DNA from: Prevotella fusca JCM 17724
Lineage (GTDB): Bacteria; Bacteroidota; Bacteroidia; Bacteroidales; Bacteroidaceae
NCBI RefSeq assembly: GCF_001262015.1
Contig: NZ_CP012075.1
Span: 558,001 to 622,000 of the forward strand
Reading direction: 5' to 3'
Length of the DNA stretch: 64,000 nt
In this document: piece after piece, positions 63,267 to 64,000 of the stretch
How positions within the stretch are numbered: position 1 is the first letter of the stretch
How the letters are laid out: each line of letters begins with the position of its first letter
Notes under the pieces: model-generated
Told to the model about the DNA's origin: nothing
What the model saw: only the letters and a program-made list of their open reading frames with translations
The model's database searches: none
Position numbers and translations under genes: made by a program

Positions 63267-63704
63267 ATGGAAATTATTGTAAGTTCTGTAATAGGTGGGC
63301 AACTAGTGCCTGAAGTTGGGATGGAGAAAAAACTACATCAAATAATAATTGAAATGAGGAAATCTCTAAAAAAACAGTTTGTAAATAATTCCTTTGAAGG
63401 GCTGTCCAAGATAAAGATCAATTTATACATTAGTGGAGATCTGTCAGAATATTGCTCCAAATCAGGAATAACAAAATATCGATATTTTCAGAAAAAGAAT
63501 GAATTTATTTCCGAGTTTTGTATTGATAGATATTATTGGAATTCTGAACCAATGCTTGATACGAAAAAGAAATTTCTATTGTTTTTAGAGAGTTCATTTA
63601 TAAATTTAGGGATTTTGATTAAGGAAAAACTAAAATCTAAAGGATATAACTTTGATAGTGAGATGTTTAAAGAAATAGCTTTAAAAAGCCTAATAGCACT
63701 ATAG
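63267..63704 (+). CDS. Candidate immunity protein to the Rhs toxin
   Basis: 145 residues, beginning 18 bp after the Rhs stop. No signal peptide or membrane helix, so it is cytoplasmic, as needed to neutralise an intracellular nuclease. Alternating charged helices (about 15-60 and 100-145) and a central Tyr/Phe-rich segment (ITKYRYFQKKNEF) are visible. I cannot place it in a named immunity family. Position, size and AT-rich composition identical to the toxin tail make cognate immunity the best call. Confidence 0.7.
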   Translation: MEIIVSSVIGGQLVPEVGMEKKLHQIIIEMRKSLKKQFVNNSFEGLSKIKINLYISGDLSEYCSKSGITKYRYFQKKNEFISEFCIDRYYWNSEPMLDTKKKFLLFLESSFINLGILIKEKLKSKGYNFDSEMFKEIALKSLIAL

Positions 63705-63858
63705 AATGGACAACGACAATGAATGTTATTGATGTTTCATAGACCTTGAAGGGTCTTACGGAATTTGGAGTAATATCGTTTAATATCTGATTATCAACAA
63801 CTTTTGTAAATTCTATTCTTTTATTTCCCTTTATTTACTGAGTATTAAAGAATATAAT
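63705..63858. other. Spacer between the two immunity-like genes
   Basis: 154 bp, very AT-rich. No promoter box or terminator was recognised. Confidence 0.5.
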
Positions 63859-64000
63859 ATGTTTAAATTAGAATTTAAAGCAAATACTATCGTAGCTAAA
63901 AAGAATAGTAAGGACAATTATTATATGGTTGGTTTTGCAGATGACAAGTATAATTATAAGAATTATATATTGTTTCAAAGACCAATTATGTTGGATGACG
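63859..64000 (+). CDS. Start of a second immunity-like gene, cut by the window edge
   Basis: ATG at 63859, at least 47 codons open to the right edge. It begins MFKLEFKANTIVAKKNSKDN and continues with YYMVGFADD, a pattern that resembles the opening of Imm10-type immunity proteins, though I could not test this. Orphan immunity genes commonly trail Rhs effectors. The rest lies outside the window, so function is open. Confidence 0.5.
   Translation, partial: MFKLEFKANTIVAKKNSKDNYYMVGFADDKYNYKNYILFQRPIMLDD

Overview
The window looks like a Bacteroidales chromosome, most likely a Prevotella-type species. The evidence is the recurrent Bacteroidota promoter box TAnnTTTG in front of many genes, few Shine-Dalgarno sites, a lipoprotein TamA homologue (TamL) beside TamB, a large Oar-type TonB-dependent receptor, DUF3256 and DUF4153 proteins, and a subtype-iii type VI secretion (T6SSiii) TssD/VgrG pair. 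Genus assignment is inference; no rRNA or tRNA gene was recognised.

Layout. 1-5.2 kb: tamB (truncated by the left edge) overlapping tamL. 6.3-13.1 kb: a histidine-to-glutamate operon read leftwards (ftcD, hutU, hutH, hutI) that ends in formimino-tetrahydrofolate chemistry instead of HutG/HutF. 13.1-14.3 kb: no protein gene, but a candidate small RNA with promoter and terminator. 14.3-17.9 kb: prs, a ThiE/TenI-like gene, nspC and a short J-domain protein. 18.5-23.0 kb: a sialic-acid cluster (nanM, MFS transporter, nanA) plus a creatininase-family hydrolase. 23.2-32.4 kb: cupin, Oar-type receptor, a nucleoside transporter/DUF151/rsmE operon, DUF3256, a zinc-ribbon membrane protein with a tiny HExxH protein, and trmO. 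32.4-46.1 kb: OPT transporter, SGNH hydrolase with a BASS-type transporter, a surface lipoprotein, glutathione peroxidase, sodium symporter, trpB2, coaW, HU with a 29-residue basic protein, and RNase G. 46.7-54.5 kb: a GH13 protein fused to an AlaX-like editing domain, fabD, DUF4153 and a GH109-like oxidoreductase-fold protein.

55.3-64.0 kb is the accessory part: a T6SSiii cargo island with tssD (Hcp), vgrG, a tightly coupled unrecognised protein with a TPR-like part (candidate adaptor), a 1419-residue PAAR-like/Rhs protein whose AT-rich tail carries a GIY-YIG-like nuclease signature, a small candidate immunity gene, and the start of a second immunity-like gene cut by the right edge.

The most unusual non-coding signal is a set of intergenic arrays built on a 22-bp period (two 11-bp halves). 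Three sequence types were found: type 1 six times, type 2 twice, type 3 once. All lie in protein-gene-free gaps and none has spacers like CRISPR. Other repeats are two arrays of a TTTTCATGAAAA word, a 66-bp tandem repeat carrying a promoter box, and REP-like hairpins.
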